From positions 66,243,291 to 66,307,290 of the forward strand of contig CM055097.1 of the NCBI GenBank assembly GCA_029204225.1: 64,000 nt of DNA, in the 5' to 3' direction. Each line of letters begins with the position of its first letter. Positions within the stretch are counted from its first letter, which is position 1. The position numbers were made by a program, and so were the translations under genes. The DNA is from Diphasiastrum complanatum. Taxonomy: Eukaryota; Streptophyta; Lycopodiopsida; Lycopodiales; Lycopodiaceae. Positions 20,369 to 31,192 of the stretch are shown here, piece by piece. The notes under the pieces were generated by a model. The model made no database searches. It saw only the letters and a program-made list of their open reading frames with translations, and was not told the DNA's origin.

Positions 20369-21698
20369 CTACTTCTCAAACAAGGCTTTACTTAGTGGCT
20401 TTGTAAAGATATCAACTATCATTTCCTTTGTGGGTATGAAGACTGTATTCAGTATCTTCTTCTCGACTAAGTCTCGAATCACATGATACTTGATAGCTAT
20501 GTGCTTCATTTTCGAGTGAAATACAAGATCTCTCGTAAGATAGATTGCTAAAGTGTTATCCATTAACAAGACATAAGGCTCAGAACTAGATTCATCAAAT
20601 TCTTCCAATATCTGTTTAATCCATATCAGTTCATTTGTCATCTTGGCTGCTACTACATATTCCGCTTCACAGGAAGATTGAGCTACTGTTGTTTGCTTCT
20701 TGCTAATCCAGAGTATGGCTGCGCCAGATGCTAGAGTACAACCTCCTAAAATACTTTTGCTATCATTCTTCATGGATGCCCAACTTGCGTCACTGTAAGA
20801 TTCGATGTGAAATCCAGCTTCCTTCGAATAACGCAATCCATAGTCTTTCGTTTTCCTAGAGATATTGTAGTACTCTCTTTGCCAACTTCCAATGTAACGA
20901 TCCTGGATTTTGATTATATTGGCTCAGCCTGTATACTGCAAACGCTATATCAGGTCTGGTGTTGTCTGCTAGATATAACAATGATCCAATCAGCCTACGA
21001 TAGGGTGTTTTGGCCATTCGTTCGTCTTTTTTGAGAGTCTGCGGACAATTTGCCTTGTTGAGTATTGTTCCAGGTAACATGGGAGTATGCACACCTTTGC
21101 ATTCAAGCATGTTGAAGTTTTCAATGATCTTTTGAGTGTACTTTTGTTGGTGAAGCTACAACTTACCACCTTCAAAGTCTCTCACGATCTGCAAGCCTAG
21201 ATAGATTTTAGCTCCTCCTAGGTCAGCGATCTCAAATATTTCAGAAATGTCTCTTTTGACATCTGAAATTAACTTATCTCTTCTTGAGAAGATAAGCGTG
21301 TCATCAACATAAACAGCTAAAATGATTATTTCATTTTGAACATGTTTGATATAGACATTTGATTCAGCAAATAGAGGTTTGAAGCCTATGGATCGTAGTG
21401 CTTCGTCCTTCTTTCTATATAATTGTCTCGCTGCCTGTTTGAGACCATAAATGCTTTTATTTATGTGACATCCGTATTTTGGATATTCTTGGCTTACAAA
21501 ACCAAGTGGTTGGTCCATGAATAAGTCTTCTTCCAATTCTACAAGCAGTAAAGCAGTTTTCTCATCCACAATATGGATTTTCAAATCATGAGCCATTGCA
21601 TACGCGAATAACAAGCGAATTGATGTATGTTTGACTATCGGTGAGAAAGTATCAGTGTAGTCGATCCCATACTTCTGTGAAAATCCTTTAGCAACCAA
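20369..21698 (-). pseudogene. Copia RT and RNase H of the minus-strand element
   Basis: Frame 21698-21156 starts with VAKGFSQKYGIDY and holds IHIVDEKTA, YGLKQAARQLY and the catalytic AVYVDDTL (YVDD at 21311-21300), then IADLGGAKIYLG. After a stop, 21110-20856 gives the TPYRRLIGSLLYL and TRPDIAFAV blocks. 20836-20369 is the RNase H domain with SYSDASWAS, SSCEAEYV, MDNTLAIYL and DIFTKPL. Three frames are separated by stops. RT chemistry residues are present but the enzyme cannot be made in one piece. Confidence 0.88.
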
Positions 21699-21899
21699 CC
21701 TTGCCTTTATGAATGTATTTCAAATCCTACCAAAAAACCTTGCTCTGTCTTTTCATCGAGTTTCTTTCTCAGCTTATCTGGTATGTGCATATATATTGTG
21801 CATCCAAATGTTCGAACATGTGCAAGATTTGGCTTCAACTTCCACCATGAGATTCTCATGGGGAGTTTTATCTGGTATTCGAGATTTCAGAATACGATT

Positions 21900-22560
21900 T
21901 TGAAGATAATTTGATGTAGCCATTGCTTCTGCCCACAACTATTTTGGTGCTTTCGCATGAGCCATCATACACCTTGCAGCTTCCATCAATGTACGATTCC
22001 TTCGTTCAGCTATTCCATTGTGTTGAGGTGTGTAAGATGCAGTATTCGTGTGCATAATACCTCGATCAGTACATTAAGCTTTGAATTCGTTGGAAATGTA
22101 CTCACCTCCATGATCTGTGCGAATTTGCTTTAGCTTATTGCTTGTCTACTTCGCAGCCCAATTCGTATACTCAATGAATTTCTCGAAAGCTTCATATTTG
22201 GTATGAATAAAGTATACTACATCAAACTTGCTGAAGTCATCAATAAATGTAATGAAGTACTTTGCATCACCCAATGACAATACTCCGAATAGTCCATAAA
22301 TATCTGAATGCACAATTTCAAGTACCTTAGTTGCTTTATAAACAACCTTATTGAAAGGTGTTCTAGTCATCTTGCCTTTAAAACAGGATTCGCAGGTAGT
22401 TCGAATATCTCTACTTTTGATTTCGACTCCTTGAATTCTCTGGCTTTTATTGGCTTGGTACAAGGCTTCCATGTTTATATGACATAGCCTTTTGTGCCAC
22501 AGTACATTTGTTGATTCCTGAGTTTGATTGACTTGTTCGATTCTTGTTCAAATGTGTAGG
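21900..22560 (-). pseudogene. Copia integrase of the minus-strand element
   Basis: Minus-strand reading gives LWHKRLCH, a CESCFKGK zinc-knuckle end, then VHSDIYG, FIDDFSK, RTDHGGEYISNEF and HNGIAERRNRTLMEA. These hold the HHCC finger and the three acidic catalytic positions (HSD, TDHGGE, GIAER). Stops occur after WAAK and in ISNEFKA, and the region between the integrase and the RT is shortened. It is recognisable but not functional. Confidence 0.85.
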
Positions 22561-23912
22561 TGATACAAATTTTCTTCTCTGTTGCCTTTAGCAACAAGGT
22601 TAGAATCTTCCTTGAACAATTTACAAGAGCTCTTTGTGAAGGTTACTGACATGCCTGTATCGACTATCTTTGCTACAGATAGAAGATCTTTATTAAGAGT
22701 AGGGACATAGAGAACTTCCTCCACTTTCTTGTCTCCCTGATTCGTGTCCAACCATAATACACTAGTTCCATCAACCATGTGTTTAGAACCATCTCCAAGT
22801 ATAATGAATCTCGAATCGTTCGTTGTCTTGTACTCAGACAAAATTTGTTTCGAGGAAACAGAATGTGAGGTGGCTCCCGAATCAAATACTACTTCTCGAA
22901 TTGAATTAGATGAACATCATAGATCAGTACTAACATAAGCTGCTGAATTTCTTGTTGCCCTGTCTTCTACTGCTCTGGAGCATTCTACTTTGTCTTCGAC
23001 ATAGTTTGAATCTGAAGGTTCGCTTCTATTCTGCTCCTTTTTGTTTCTGAGATTCTGATAACAGTCTATTGCTGCATGACCCCATTTATGACAATGAATG
23101 CATTCAATCTTTGGACTTAGCCAACACTTTTCTTTTGTGTGATCTGAACTTCTACATCTGTTACAGATGTTCTTATCACCAAAATTCTTCTGTTGTTTTT
23201 CATATTGTTGTTCATTAGTCTTAGACTCATTCTTTTTAGACAACTCCCTCTTAAACTTAGACTTCTTAGAAGATTTATTCTTCTGAGTAAATAGAGCATT
23301 TTCTGAATCACCATTGTTGTCATAGCGTTCACGAGCTTCTACTTCCTCCTTCACTCCATCTATTGCCTTTTGAAGTGTCATTGTCGCATCTTTCGCCAAT
23401 AAGATTTGAGTTGTGTGGAATGACCTAGGTAGGGCTTGAAAAAAATAACTAAGCTGTTTTTTCTTAGAAATTGTATTTTTGCACCAGAATTCTGCAAGGA
23501 AATAAACAGATTTTTAATCTTTCGCATGAATGTGTTCAGGTCTTTGTCGTCCCACTGTAGGTAAGTTAATTGGTCTTCCAAAAACATGTCTGATTATGAG
23601 ATCGAGTCTCATTCTTGGTTTGCAATTCTTCCCATAAATCCTTTGCATTTGAAATTTTGATGTAAGATCTAGCATTATATTGTCATGTACTGATGACACA
23701 ATAATTGCTATAGCTTTGTCATTTTTTAAACTCCATTCTCAAAGTTTTTTGCCAAGAATAGCTTCTGGCTTCTCCTCAATTGGTTCTATCCATTGCCATA
23801 GACCTTCGCCCTTCAACAAGAGTGAAGTCTTTAATTTCCAAATCAAGTAGTTTGAACCTTCTGGGTCCAAGATTGTTGTAATCTTAGCTTGAATATTGGT
23901 GATTGACGACAT
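22548..23912 (-). pseudogene. Copia gag and protease of the minus-strand element
   Basis: A start codon at 23912 opens MSSITNIQAKITTILD and a UBN2-type gag with NYLIWKLKTSLLLKG. The frame stops after GKKL where a CGA Arg codon is TGA. The rest of gag (23699-22917) includes two CCHC-like knuckles, CNRCRSSDHTKEKC and CIHCHKWGHAAIDC. The protease active site DSGA lies at 22883-22872, followed by the LYVPTLNKDLLSV block. Two zinc knuckles instead of one set it apart from Copia-1 to Copia-4. Confidence 0.82.
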
Positions 23913-24014
23913 CTTCTAATTCTGAATAACCTCCAGATAGCGGCTTATTGATGAATGTATGAAAAATGCTGAGAGGGATATGAAGATACCACTGTATCAA
24001 CTTTAATTCCGTAT

Positions 24015-24026
24015 GCTCTGATACCA
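24015..24026 (-). promoter_or_regulatory. Primer-binding site of the minus-strand Copia
   Basis: GCTCTGATACCA, four bases inside the 5' LTR end, fits initiator Met-tRNA and fixes the element's orientation. Confidence 0.8.
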
Positions 24027-24372
24027 CTTTAGGAAAGATAGCAATTATTCTTCCACAGAGAACACGATGTAAGTTCGAATAAATCAAACTAATATCAGTG
24101 TCTTCAATCGCGATTTTATCTTATCTATGTACTAATAGAATAGTATTTATTCTAACTGAACATGCGTGCCAAAATTATATGCGGAAGTAAGATACTATAT
24201 GCGGAAGTATGAGACAACTCAAGATCATTTAGACAATAAAAAACTATTGATCAAAGAAGGGTTTTTATAACTCTGAATCTGATTCATCAATATACATATC
24301 TTTTTGTCTTATCTCGTTGTTGTGTCTATGAATGAGTTAGTTTCAACAAGTAGTGCATATGTATTTCACAAT
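24027..24372 (-). repeat. 5' LTR of the minus-strand Copia, truncated
   Basis: About 345 bp from AGGAAAGATAGC to GCATATGTATTT match 19433-19779 closely. The outer roughly 550 bp, including the TTCGCGA cluster, are missing, and the sequence joins a foreign gag fragment at 24373. Confidence 0.8.
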
Positions 24373-24600
24373 CAATCCTCCATGGATCAATATCTCCAAC
24401 AATAGAACTCAAACATGAAGACATCACAAAAGCATCATCATTTGTGTTTTTAGCATCAACACAAGAGTTATATTACCTTGCTTGTCTCCTTGATCTCTCT
24501 TCTTTTTGTAGCAAACACTAGCAAAGTGACCTTTGATGCCACAGTAGAAGCCCTTAAATTTAGAGCTATCTTTCTTATTACCAGAAGAATGTCAGACGCA
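24373..24600 (-). pseudogene. Copia-2-like gag zinc knuckle and protease start
   Basis: The minus strand reads FYCGIKGHFASVCYKKKRDQ (24552-24500). This is the CCHC knuckle of the Copia-2 gag with its first Cys replaced by Gly. Further on it reads DPWRID, the start of the protease WWIDSG block, where the neighbouring LTR begins. It is an older element cut by the junction at 24372/24373. Confidence 0.7.
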
Positions 24601-25079
24601 GACCACGTCACAATTCATTTTAGTACTTTGTAGTAACTGCATTACTTCACGCTCATTGCCCACACAATTGTTATAACTGCTTAATGTATATATACAAAAC
24701 AACAACACACTATGACGATGATCCAAGTGACATAAAGGTGATGAAAAATGTAATCAAAGTCATTGTAGCGGAAGCGTGATTCAGAGTTTCTTTGTGAACT
24801 CCATTGTATCATAATTATCTGATTCCACAAGATCAGAGATTTTAGAAAGAGTGAAAGTAATTCAAGAAGTAGAGATAGTATTCAATCTGTTATTAGCATA
24901 GTAAGATCACAACATACAGTGCACTATTACTATGAACCATTTTTTGACGTGATCTGATAATTGTATTTACAATAACTTAATTCAGATTCTCTCACATATT
25001 CCGTAGACCAAAGTCAATAGAGGATCAAATCAATGACTTTTTAGTCACATATCCCTATGAAACTTCACGTGACAACTGG
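24601..25079. other. No gene recognised
   Basis: AT-rich sequence without motifs or clear repeats. Confidence 0.5.
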
Positions 25080-25571
25080 CAGATTTTGTTTTTGGTGCAG
25101 ACCATCAAGGGCAATGAGCTAGGATGCCTTCTAGCACTCTAACCCCAACCGGAATGGTGCCATCAAATGTTTGAGAAAGACCCTGTGACCATCAGGACCT
25201 ACATGACAAGTCCACCACAACTACGGATTAACCCACGCTTCAACACCATCACGCGACGATCCGAATGGATGGAGTGTGGTACACCATTGGACCAGATCAC
25301 CGTGAAAACCATGAAATTGGCCAAGAATTTTCTCAGAATACAGATGGAACACGGATGTAGATGCCAAGAGGGCTCTTATCTAGTTTTCAAAAGCATATAT
25401 CAAACGTCATGATCTCACGGTCCGCGCGACAACAACATTCACCCGAGACTTAGAATTTTTGATGGGCGTCTCCACCAAATGGGATGACTTCTTACCCCCT
25501 ATTTGTTTTGATCCTAACACAGCCTTGGCGTCTGAAAAAGTTGAAGACCACCTCCTAGTGGCTCGAGTGTA
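25080..25571 (+). pseudogene. Unrecognised decayed coding fragment, split by Copia-1
   Basis: A GC-richer plus-strand stretch reads in one frame EKDPVTIRTYMTSPPQL, NPRFNTITRRSEWMECG and so on to about 25410. A frame with WDDFLPPICFDPNTALASE and VEDHLLVARV follows up to the insertion site. The frame continues beyond Copia-1 at 30963 with AALLDDP and then breaks down by 31200. It looks like real but dead coding DNA, possibly Gypsy gag or a host gene fragment; no family is recognised. Confidence 0.4.
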
Positions 25572-25576
25572 CTATA

Positions 25577-26276
25577 CGTGAAGAATTGCCAAAAATTGGC
25601 AAATGTAGCTTGATCACAAACCATGTAGAATAGTGTAAATTGTGTACACAAGTGGGTCCCACACATGTGAGGCCATGATGTCACGTGGGAAACCCATCCT
25701 AATTCAGGTTAGGTCAAGTCAAGAGAGTTGGTCATGTCTATTTGGTGGTCATCCCTACTCTATAGGACCTACACCTAAGTTTAAGGTGAAAATTTGACCA
25801 ACTAGCTACCTACCAAGCATAACTCTAGGATCTAGGCTAGCTTTTCATTTTAGGGCAAGAAGGGTGAGTTAACTTCCTTATTACATGCTGGAAATCCACC
25901 TAACTTCAAGAAGGAAGTCGAATTTGCTATGTATTCCAAGCTCCCATAGTGAGAAGATAGAAAATTTTTGGAGCTCATTGGCAATCTCAAGCTAGTTCAC
26001 TATGTACATTGAGTTTTTGTGATCCAAATGAAACCAAATCAATTTCTACTTGTTTCTCAGGTTGAAGGCCATACTACAACCTGTAGTACACACGTGTGGG
26101 CTCAGATTTCAATGTTTATCAATGCTTTTTATTGTTAATCTTGTTGTTTGTCAAATTGTCCTTCTAGATCAACTTTTTTGTGTCTAGTTTTTTGATAGAT
26201 TGTTAAGCAAGCATCCAATCACTCTTGTGGATCTTTTGTAGATCCATTTACGGTCCTAAAGTATGGTAATTTTACA
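25577..26276 (+). repeat. Copia-1 5' LTR
   Basis: 700 bp, ending TTTACA immediately before the primer-binding site. It contains CACACGTGTG at 26089-26098 and CACATGTG near 25667. Confidence 0.92.
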
Positions 26277-26288
26277 TGGTATCAGAGC
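26277..26288 (+). promoter_or_regulatory. Copia-1 primer-binding site
   Basis: TGGTATCAGAGC directly follows the 5' LTR and is complementary to the 3' end of plant initiator Met-tRNA. Confidence 0.9.
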
Positions 26289-27059
26289 CAAGTACAAGAG
26301 CATAAGCCATTGATCTAATGCAAATCCATTTTTAGCAAGTTTTGGTGCTAAAAACTAGTATTGAGAGGGCTAGCTAGAATCTTGATATTGGTGAGAAGAT
26401 TTGATCCCAAACTTGGTAGGAGTCCAAATCCGTACTATCCACATGTGTGGGCACCTCTGAACCTACATTTAATGCATGGTATTCATTTGATCCAAACAAA
26501 TTCAATTTGTGAGCTTTTGATGTAATTTTTGGTGGAAATCTTAGGATAAGCTACCAAGATTGAGTGCCATTGATTAGATTTGACATAGGGTCATGAGATC
26601 TAATTAATCTAGGCTGAAATAAGGTCCTCTAAACTTGTTTTACAGGTCTTGAAAGTACATCAAAAAGTGTGAGGGAGATTTAGTCATGTTATTGTCCAAA
26701 ACTAGTCAAAATTGGCAAGATTTGATTGTAAGTAGATTTCACATCATCTTATCTTCATTCCAACTTTGTGAGGGAGTGCTAGAACTGAGATTATAAGTCC
26801 ATTTTTTGGATTAGAAATCTAATTTGAGTGAAACACTACAAGAAAGAAATCTTAGTGAGTTTCTAGAGACAATCAAATCCATTTCTTGGCAAGGTTTGTT
26901 TGAAAGTAGTTTTCACTTCATCTTATCTTCATTCCAGCTTTGTGAGAGAAACATTTGTTGGATTAGAAATCAAATTTGAGTGAAACACTGCAAGTGTGAG
27001 ACCTTTGTGAGTTTCAAGTCAATCAAATCTATTTCTTGTTTGTAGAAGTCACTAGTAAG
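26289..27059 (+). other. Copia-1 untranslated leader
   Basis: No open frame of note. It contains a diverged internal duplication: 'TTTCACATCATCTTATCTTCATTCCA-CTTTGTGAG' at about 26728-26775 recurs at about 26902-26950, and 'GGATTAGAAATC-AATTTGAGTGAAACACT' follows both. Confidence 0.75.
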
Positions 27060-28094
27060 ATGGGATCTGCTGGAGCATACCTTCTAGAAGCTAGTGAGAG
27101 ATTGAATTCTACAAATTATGCTATTTGGAAGGTTAGGATGGAGTCACTATTGGTGCTCCAAGACCTTTATGAGTTCTTGATTGAAGATGAAGATGAACCT
27201 CAATGTGCACAAGAGTTAGCTAGATACAAGAAGAGATCTAGGCTTGCACTTCATTGTGTGAAGAAGAATGTGAGCAACGACTTGTTGAGAGAAGTATCAA
27301 CATGTACTAGTGATAAAGAGGCTTAGGAGTCTTTAAAATCAATCTATGAGTCTAGCAACACTTCTAGAGTTCTTATGCTTAGAAATCAAATTTTGCAAAG
27401 CATGAGGAGAAGTGAGGAGAGTGCACAAGATTATGTACTCAGAATCAAGTCTCTAAGTAGGGAGTTGGCTTCCATTGGAGAGAAGATTCATGATGGAGAG
27501 CTTGTACAAATTGTCCTTAATGGTCTAGGAGATGACTTTGCAAATTTGGTCCAAATTTTTGCCATCCAAGACACTTTGCCAACTATAGAAAAACTTCATA
27601 GTGTATTAGTGGCTGAAGAGTGTAGGATGCTCCACATGAAGGCAAGAATGAGTTCATTGTCTTTGCAGGATGGTGATGAGAAAGCCAATTTCTCATTCAA
27701 GGGCAAAAAGAAGACCAATGGAAAGAAGAAACATCCAAAGGTGGCCAAATAAGAGGATGATGCATCAAGCTCAAAGGACGAGTCAAAGCAAAAATGCTTC
27801 TTTTGTGGAAAGAAGGGGCATTATGCATCTGAATGCTACAAGAGGCTAAGAGCACAAGTGGAGGAGAACAAACAAGGAAACCTTGCAAAGGAGGAGGAGG
27901 AGGATGAAGTAGATGTATTCTTGATGGCATCTACATCCTCACCAACAAGCAATAGCAATTTAAGAGACAATTGGTGGATCGACAGTGGGGCTAGCTCCCA
28001 CATGTCTTGTGAAAAGGACTTCTTCTCAACTTACACTCTTTCAATGATGCTAAAAAGTTTGTCTTTACTGCAAATGATGAAGAGTGTAGGATAG
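27060..28094 (+). pseudogene. Copia-1 gag and protease start, broken
   Basis: The start ATG at 27060 opens MGSAGAYLLEASERLN with NYAIWKVRMESLL, the N-terminal gag block shared with Copia-2 and Copia-3. A TAG at 27327 replaces the Trp of the family's A-W-(N/E)-(A/T)-L motif, and a TAA follows KVAK near 27750. After it the same frame continues with the CCHC knuckle CFFCGKKGHYASEC (27800-27841) and the protease WWIDSGASSHM (near 27972-28004). A frameshift near 28040 and a stop near 28120 separate this from the next frame. Gag would package RNA and protease would cut the polyprotein; neither can be made whole from this copy. Confidence 0.85.
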
Positions 28095-28113
28095 ATGGTG
28101 TTGCACCATCTCT

Positions 28114-29220
28114 TTGTGTCTAGAATCCTCAAAATGCATGGATCTAGAAAATGTCCTTTATGTACCATCAATCACCAAGAATATGCTTAGTCTTGGTCTA
28201 CTCTTAGAAAGTGGTTTGGATGTCCACTTTAAGCATGGTGTTTGCTTCATCTTGAAGAATGATGTTTGCATTGCAAAGGGATTTAAACATGGAAGATTGT
28301 TTAAGTTGGAAGCTAGTGTTGCTTTTGAAAAAATGAGCTTGGCAAATGAGGAGATCACTCAAGAGGAGATCTTGGAAAAGTGTGATCTTGCTTGCATTGA
28401 GGAGGAGCATCAAAAGGAGGAAGATCTTGAGGATCAGCCTCAAAGCTTGAGAGTTCCAAGGGAGTCCTCAATGACAATGGCCGAGTCATCAAATTGCATG
28501 CAAATTGTCCATTCAAGTGTGCATCTTGCAAGGGTGGTGAGCATTGGAGAGTCTACTATCTTTGAGTTCTTGTTAGATAGTCTTAGTAGACATGGAGGGA
28601 CTTGTTGCTTATCTTTAAGATCTATGGTGTTTAGTACTCTTTATGACAAGACAATGAAATTAGATGCTTTCAAATCTCCATTTGTTGTTGATAAAGCAAT
28701 TTCATTGGATAACTATTTTTGTAATAGTTTGAATAGAGTCATAAAAGATGAAACATCATTTGTATTGGAAATCTTTGGGTCCACATGCTTTGATCATGAT
28801 CATTCCAATGTAAGGACCAAAGATTATCCTATTTCAATGATAGGAATATTGGTAGTGTTTTGCTCTTCAAGTAGAGATTGTAGAATCTACTTGTTTTTCA
28901 TCAAAGAAGTTGTGAATGGTGGAAATGAGATCTTTCAAGAGTGGAAGATTTGTGAACTTAAAGAAGCACCTTTGTATCAACACCTTATTCAATTCATTGA
29001 TGTTTTGGAGTCAAGTCAAGTGAAGGATCAAGCACAAGGCCCGAGGACTCCAAGAAGAACCTTGAGTATCAAGATGGAGCCATCAAGGCTCAATCATATG
29101 GATCAAGCAAGGCAAGTTGTCTTTGGCAACATTATTTATGCACTTAATATTTTAATTGATGTATCTTCAAGTGCACAAAATGCCTTGGAATCCATGGCTT
29201 GCATGATGTATAGTTTTTGA
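28114..29220 (+). CDS. Open frame derived from protease end and a catalytically dead integrase
   Basis: The frame is free of stops for 369 codons; the first ATG is at 28138. It begins with the protease end (LENVLYVPSITKN and GRLFKLEA). It then aligns by eye to the Copia-3 integrase: HSSVH (28510-28524) stands for HSDVH, so the first catalytic Asp is Ser. FEFLLDSLSRH stands for FLTFIDDYSRY, and IFGSTCF, VRTKDYP and CSSSRDCRIYL stand for VFGCICY, TRTKEDP and ASSSKGYKVYL. The segment with the second Asp and the Glu (RSDNGGE to GVAER) is deleted in frame. The end TPRR---KMEPSRL matches the integrase-RT linker. RT is missing: the next recognisable words (GERSFMDI, about 29283) belong past RT. Divergence is heavy, yet no stop is present. 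A domesticated role in trans-mobilisation is inference; chance survival is the alternative. Confidence 0.6.
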   Translation: MCLESSKCMDLENVLYVPSITKNMLSLGLLLESGLDVHFKHGVCFILKNDVCIAKGFKHGRLFKLEASVAFEKMSLANEEITQEEILEKCDLACIEEEHQKEEDLEDQPQSLRVPRESSMTMAESSNCMQIVHSSVHLARVVSIGESTIFEFLLDSLSRHGGTCCLSLRSMVFSTLYDKTMKLDAFKSPFVVDKAISLDNYFCNSLNRVIKDETSFVLEIFGSTCFDHDHSNVRTKDYPISMIGILVVFCSSSRDCRIYLFFIKEVVNGGNEIFQEWKICELKEAPLYQHLIQFIDVLESSQVKDQAQGPRTPRRTLSIKMEPSRLNHMDQARQVVFGNIIYALNILIDVSSSAQNALESMACMMYSF

Positions 29221-30258
29221 AGTATGCTACATGTATATAGACACATTTGTGGAACATCTTGTAAAGAATCCTTTAAGAGGTGGTGAAAGGTCCTTCATGG
29301 ACATCATTCTGTGGAAAAAGTACAAAAAGGACCAAGAGTGGATCCTAATCTGATCCTCAAGAGGGATTGGTTGTCAGATTACTTGATCTATCAATCTACT
29401 TGAGATTAAGATCAATCTAGATCAATTCTAAACACAAAATCCTAACAAGAACAATCATTAATTGAAGTTAGGTGTACTTTCTGGTTTCACACGTGTGAAA
29501 CACTGTCTAAGTACACACTCCAACTGGAAAATCAAGTACACATTGATAGAACCTCAAAACAATCAAAACAAATGTAGACAAATGGAGAGAATCACTCAAA
29601 ATTGCTTCCAAAACCAAGATTGGTGTCTCTCACTGATTATGGCCAAATGTGGCTCTATATATACAATAAGTGGGAGCTCGTGTTACTAATCATCCCTTTG
29701 ATCCCACATGTGTGAAGGTGCTTTGTCATATGATGATTCATCATGCAAAACTGACACTTGGACAAAACCTTCTATTTTGAGCACTTTTGGTCCATTTTCC
29801 TTCTATATGGAGATCTACTTGAAAATCTTCTAGAAGTCAAAATTTGTCTACTTCAGCTTATTCCACACATGTGAGCTGTCCTCTACACATGGGATGTGAC
29901 ACCTAACCAAAGGATGTGGCTCATGCAAGCAATAGATTGATGCCATGTGTCATATGTCTAGAAAACTAGTTTTTGGCCTTTTTAGCCACTAGAACTTGAA
30001 TTAAATCATATGTACAACCTATATGATTATGGTACATAACAAGTACAGTATTTTCACACGTGGGAACAGGCTCCACACATGTGTTTTTATCTATATACAA
30101 GATTTTTGGCCTCTACCAAGCTTATTTTTGCATTTTTCACAATTCTCTATTGGAGTCTCAAAAGTTCCTTGTTTCTAGCTAGATTTTTTAACACTTCTAA
30201 AAGCTTTCATTCATCTATCAAGAGAGTTGTAAATAGATCAAGTAACTTTGAGGAGGAG
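29221..30258 (+). other. Copia-1 3' non-coding region, possibly holding a foreign LTR
   Basis: After a short RNase H-linker remnant (GERSFMDI near 29283) the sequence is non-coding up to the polypurine tract. It contains an 18-bp perfect palindrome at 29484-29501 built on CACACGTGTG, and several CACATGTG or CACACGTGG words (about 29705, 29865, 30053, 30072). A TATATATAC run lies near 29655 (rc TATA box). These features fit a minus-oriented LTR inserted here, but its ends could not be set. Confidence 0.45.
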
Positions 30259-30957
30259 TGTGAAGAATTGCCAAAAATTGACAAATCTAGCTTGATCAAA
30301 AACCATGTAGAATAGTGTAAATTGTGTACACAATGGGTCCCACACATGTGAGGCCATGATGCCACGTGGGAAACCCATCCTAATGTAGGTTAGGTCAAGT
30401 CAAGAGAGTTGGTCATGTCTATTTGGTGGTCATCCCTACTTTATAGGACGTACACCTAAGTTTAAGGTGAAAATTTGACCAACTAGCTACATACCAAGCA
30501 TAACTCTAGGATCTAGGCTAGCTTTTCATTTTAGAGCAAGAAGGGTGAGTTAACTTCCTTATTACATGTTGTAAATCCACCTAACTTCAAGAAGGAAGTC
30601 GAATTTACTATGTATTCCAAGCTCCCATAGTGAGAAGATAGAAATTTTTTGGAGCTCATTGGCAATCTCAAGCTAGTTCACTATGTACATTGAGTTTTTG
30701 TGATCCAAATGAAACCAAATCAATTTCTACTTGTTTCTCAGGTTGAAGGCCATACTACAACCTGTAGTACACACGTGTGGGCTCAGATTTCAATGTTTAT
30801 CAATGCTTTTTATTGTTAATCTTGTTGTTTGTCAAATTGTCCTTCTAGATCAACTTTTTTGTGTCTAGTTTTTTGATAGATTGTTAAGCAAGCATCCAAT
30901 CACTCTTGTGGATCTTTTGTAGATCCATTTACGGTCCTAAAGTATAGTACTTTCACA
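30259..30957 (+). repeat. Copia-1 3' LTR
   Basis: 699 bp starting TGTGAAGAATTGCC after the purine tract and ending TTTCACA before the TSD CTATA. CACACGTGTG recurs at 30770-30779. Confidence 0.92.
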
Positions 30958-31192
30958 CTATAGAGCGGCATTACTAGATGATCCCTGAACAAGTAGGTTC
31001 CAAGTGACCAATTTTGGATCACAGGCATCCACAAGTCCTTCCTAACCCCCAAGGATGTGAAAAGCACAAAAAGATTAGCATTCATGAAGGTGAAGGAAGT
31101 TACAGGAGACATCATCCAACAATGAAGAGCAAAACGGGGGCTTTACTAAATGTCATAGTGCCGAGGGACCGGCACTACTTTAGGTCGGAGCC

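Larger units (their letters stand above)
19430..24372 (-). mobile_element. Degenerate Ty1/copia element, minus strand
   Basis: In reading order this holds a truncated 5' LTR (24372-24027), a primer-binding site (24026-24015), gag with two zinc knuckles, protease, integrase, RT, RNase H, a polypurine tract (rc of 20325-20336) and a complete 3' LTR (20324-19430). The part between the integrase and the RT is shortened, and many stops and frameshifts are present. It is a distinct lineage from Copia-1 to Copia-4. No TSD is found because the 5' LTR lost its outer part where it meets another Copia gag at 24373. Confidence 0.85.
25577..30957 (+). mobile_element. Copia-1, non-autonomous Ty1/copia element
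   Basis: Two 700-bp LTRs (25577-26276 and 30259-30957) flank a primer-binding site, a gag with zinc knuckle and protease start, a degenerate integrase-derived frame, and a polypurine tract (GAGGAGGAG, 30250-30258). The 5-bp TSD CTATA sits at 25572-25576 and 30958-30962. The first LTR base is C in the 5' copy and T in the 3' copy. The LTRs differ at about 18 positions by eye. RT and most of RNase H are deleted. The insertion therefore must have used RT and integrase made elsewhere, if the deletions predate it. Confidence 0.92.
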
